From Vibrio xiamenensis (GTDB taxonomy: Bacteria > Pseudomonadota > Gammaproteobacteria > Enterobacterales > Vibrionaceae), in the NCBI RefSeq assembly GCF_900100015.1, contig NZ_FNDD01000027.1, forward strand, positions 1 to 64,000: 64,000 nt of DNA, read 5' to 3'. Positions 61,892-64,000 of the stretch are shown piece after piece. Each line of letters starts with the position of its first letter. Within the stretch, counting starts at the first letter, position 1. Both the position numbers and the translations under genes were made by a program. Below the pieces are notes generated by a model, which was not told the DNA's origin, ran no database searches, and saw nothing but the letters and a program-made list of their open reading frames with translations.

Positions 61892-62374
61892 ATGACCAAT
61901 AAAGTCATCTATCCAGGCACATTTGATCCTCTCACTAACGGTCACTTAGATATCATTCAACGCGCGGCCAATATGTTTGATGAGGTGGTCATCGCGGTTG
62001 CAGCCAGCCCATCGAAAAACACCATGTTTAGCTTAGAAGAGCGGGTAAAACTCGCTCAGCAAGCAACACAAGCGATGCCTAATGTGTCGACCAAAGGATT
62101 TAGCGGTTTACTGGTTGACTTTGCCCGTGATGAAAAAGCCAACCTTCTAGTGCGCGGCCTGCGTACCACTGTCGACTTTGAATACGAATTTGGCCTAACC
62201 AACATGTACCGCCGTCTTCTGCCTGGACTTGAAAGCATCTTCCTTACCCCAGCCGAAGAGTACGCATTTTTGTCCTCAACGATTGTACGTGAAGTCGCTA
62301 TCCATGGTGGCGATATCAGTAATTTTGTCCCGAAAGTCATCAGTGATGCCGTGAAGAGCAAAGTTTCTCCATGA
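61892..62374 (+). CDS. coaD: CoaD, phosphopantetheine adenylyltransferase
   Basis: 160 residues. IYPGTFDPLTNGHLDII (5-21) includes the T/HxGH nucleotide site, and ISSTIVRE-like LSSTIVREVAIHGGD lies near 128-142. It catalyses the fourth step of coenzyme A synthesis. Its position at the end of the LPS core cluster (next to kdtA/waaA in enterobacteria, hence its old name kdtB) is conserved. Overlaps the next gene by four bases (ATGA). Confidence 0.97.
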   Translation: MTNKVIYPGTFDPLTNGHLDIIQRAANMFDEVVIAVAASPSKNTMFSLEERVKLAQQATQAMPNVSTKGFSGLLVDFARDEKANLLVRGLRTTVDFEYEFGLTNMYRRLLPGLESIFLTPAEEYAFLSSTIVREVAIHGGDISNFVPKVISDAVKSKVSP

Positions 62375-63294
62375 ACAAAGCCAAATACTATTTAAACCAT
62401 AGTCTTGTCACGCTACTGCCAACCAAATTGCTGCGTTGGCAAGCGAAGCAGATGTTGTCTCACGCGAGTCAACAAGAGAAAGACGCTATCCAGCAGCGTA
62501 TTGATTATTATAATAAAGTGTCTCATCCGTTTACGCTTGATCGCACCAAGTCCACCAACGTAAAGTCATTCCATAAAACCGGTGGCACCACCTATTATTT
62601 TGATCTCTACAAAGTGGTGAAATGCTTCGCCGACCATCTGCGCTTTAGTTATATCAATGGCGATGTCGTCGATGTGCCGTCGCAACCAAGTTTTGTTAAA
62701 AGCCGCCCAATTGCTGGTGATAACCAAAACGCAGTGCTACTCAAACTCAATGCCATACGCCATTATCGGTTTGTCGACGACAAGCTCGCGTTCAAAGATA
62801 AGCGCGATCTGCTTGTTTGGCGAGGCTCTGGGTTTCGTCCTAACCGCCGGCTGCTACTAGACACATTATTTGGCCATCCTCAATGTGACATCGGCAGAAC
62901 AGATACCAAAAAAGGCGAACAGCCCGAATTCGTTGTTCCGAAAATGAGCATCGAAGAGCAGCTCAAGTACAAGTTTATTCTCAGCTTAGAAGGTAAAGAT
63001 GTAGCGACCAACCTCAAGTGGATCATGTCGTCAAATTCTCTTTGTATAACGCCAAAACTACGTTACGAAACATGGTTTATGGAAGGTAAGCTTGAAGCAG
63101 GTGTGCACTACGTTGAAGTCAAAGATGATTTTTCCGATCTGATCGAAAAGATGAATTACTACCTAGAACACCAAGATGAAGCGCTAGACATCATCGCCAA
63201 CGCCAATGCTTGGGTCGCGCAATTCAAAAATGAAAAGCGCGAAAAACTGATTGCTCTGAAAGTCGCGAAAAAATACTTTACACTCGCGGAGTAA
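62371..63294 (+). CDS. GT90-like (CAP10-type) LPS glycosyltransferase
   Basis: 307 residues. The central DLLVWRGSGFRPNRRLLLD, the KYKFILSLEGKDVATNLKWIMSSNSL block and YETWFMEGKLEAGVHYVEVKDDFSDL are the pattern of the GT90/LPS-modifying family, related to eukaryotic xylosyl- and O-glucosyltransferases. It likely adds a sugar to the core. It is translationally coupled to coaD and ends 7 bp before a convergent gene, with no terminator between them. Confidence 0.8.
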   Translation: MNKAKYYLNHSLVTLLPTKLLRWQAKQMLSHASQQEKDAIQQRIDYYNKVSHPFTLDRTKSTNVKSFHKTGGTTYYFDLYKVVKCFADHLRFSYINGDVVDVPSQPSFVKSRPIAGDNQNAVLLKLNAIRHYRFVDDKLAFKDKRDLLVWRGSGFRPNRRLLLDTLFGHPQCDIGRTDTKKGEQPEFVVPKMSIEEQLKYKFILSLEGKDVATNLKWIMSSNSLCITPKLRYETWFMEGKLEAGVHYVEVKDDFSDLIEKMNYYLEHQDEALDIIANANAWVAQFKNEKREKLIALKVAKKYFTLAE

Positions 63295-63301
63295 ATCTCG
63301 C

Positions 63302-64000
63302 TTAGGCAAACGAGAGCGAAAAATATTCTACGGTATTTCTCATTTGGGCATCATTGCCGCCCTGATGAACATTATACAGAGCTAAACCACGACGTTTGGT
63401 ATTTAACGTTAAAATCGCTGGCGGATTGGAATCGTGGCAGTCTTCTACCTGATGAGCAAGGTAGCCGTTTGAAAGGGTCAAGCACTTAAACCATAAGTCA
63501 TCGGCAAACGCACACAGAGACATGAACTCTTTGCTTTGTTTCTCTAGGTTCTTTAAAGAGGCGAACGGATACAAGACGCCAGCGACACCTGTTGGCAAAA
63601 ACCTTTCATTATCAAATACATCTTTCCACTCGCGGTAGGGTTGCAGCTGACCATCGGCATTGAGGCTGATGGTATGGCCTCGATAAGCGATAACCTTATC
63701 CGGATGCTGCTGCGCCCCCTCTAACAACTTAGCAAGCCAGGTTTCTGAATAGAATACATCATCATCAGCCGTCACTAGACTCGCTTCAGTGTTACCTGAA
63801 TTGAAGTGTTCCAAATAGGAGTAATAGAGCTTTTTGTACGAACGTAAATCTTGGTCAACTAACTCAATTCTTAACCCGCGCTTTTGCAAACGCGATAAAC
63901 TCTTCGGTATACCACTTTGCTTAATATCTTCACGATAGAGATACAAAGTAATCGAGCTCATATCCGCAGACTGGCGCATGATCGATTCAATCGTGAAATA
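63302..64000 (-). CDS. Glycosyltransferase-like protein, 5' end beyond the window
   Basis: The frame is open from the right edge; although an ATG occurs at 63979, the seven codons before it (YFTIESI) are open and fit a glycosyltransferase N terminus, so the real start is probably outside. At least 232 residues are visible. LVTADDDVFYSETWLAKLLE holds a DDD metal motif of a GT-A fold; AFADDLWFKCL and the C-terminal CHDSNPPAIL fit small LPS/galactosyltransferase-like proteins. Its 3' end converges on the GT90 gene. Confidence 0.7.
   Translation of the reverse strand, partial: YFTIESIMRQSADMSSITLYLYREDIKQSGIPKSLSRLQKRGLRIELVDQDLRSYKKLYYSYLEHFNSGNTEASLVTADDDVFYSETWLAKLLEGAQQHPDKVIAYRGHTISLNADGQLQPYREWKDVFDNERFLPTGVAGVLYPFASLKNLEKQSKEFMSLCAFADDLWFKCLTLSNGYLAHQVEDCHDSNPPAILTLNTKRRGLALYNVHQGGNDAQMRNTVEYFSLSFA

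Overview
The window is a piece of the large chromosome of a Vibrio (Gammaproteobacteria). The evidence is gene order: hslU-hslV-ftsN-cytR-priA on one strand next to rpmE, metJ divergent from metBL and followed by metF, and a gmhD(hldD)-waaL-waaF-waaA-kdkA-coaD lipopolysaccharide core block. Between rjg and gmhD lies a variable polysaccharide island, the place where vibrios carry their O/K antigen genes. The species cannot be fixed from the sequence alone.

Layout. 1-340: 5' end of an IS200/IS605-type element. 341-9.1 kb: hslUV, ftsN, cytR and priA (all minus), rpmE, a one-domain malic enzyme, and metJ. 9.2-14.2 kb: the methionine genes metB, metL and metF, with two clear arrays of 8-bp MetJ boxes. 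14.3-20.4 kb: zapB, glpX, a ModF-like ATPase with one damaged nucleotide site, a small membrane protein, and groESL with a sigma-32-like promoter. 20.5-27.2 kb: wzz, a Cys-rich HTH regulator, a DUF3135-like protein, birA, murB, an acetyltransferase and pssA.

27.2-50.7 kb: the surface polysaccharide island, bounded by rjg and gmhD and transcribed leftwards from a JUMPstart/ops element at about 50.59 kb. In order of transcription it holds a nine-gene nonulosonic (legionaminic-type) acid set (legB, legC, legG, legI, legH, ptmE, ptmF, legF and ptmA types), an unusual large glycosyltransferase, wzx, wzy, a GT4 enzyme, the three UDP-L-FucNAc genes (fnlA, fnlB, fnlC types), a WbuB-like GT4 enzyme, a nucleotide-sugar reductase/epimerase, a short monotopic phosphoglycosyl transferase and a WbpM-like dehydratase. 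The middle (about 31-42 kb) is visibly AT-rich compared with both flanks, as expected for a horizontally exchanged cassette. The genes describe a complete Wzx/Wzy pathway. The polymer probably starts with a 6-deoxy-HexNAc and contains L-FucNAc and a CMP-activated nonulosonic acid. Wzz (20.5 kb) would set chain length and WaaL (54.5 kb) would ligate the chain to lipid A-core.

50.7-64 kb: heptose supply (hldD), ugd, an LpxM-family acyltransferase, WaaL, WaaF, WaaA, KdkA, four further core glycosyltransferases, coaD, and a glycosyltransferase cut by the right edge.

No prophage, CRISPR array, tRNA or rRNA gene was seen. The most notable points are the 523-residue candidate nonulosonate transferase, a nine-G tract inside the ptmF-like gene that could act as a phase-variation switch, and the ModF-like protein whose first Walker A motif has lost its lysine.
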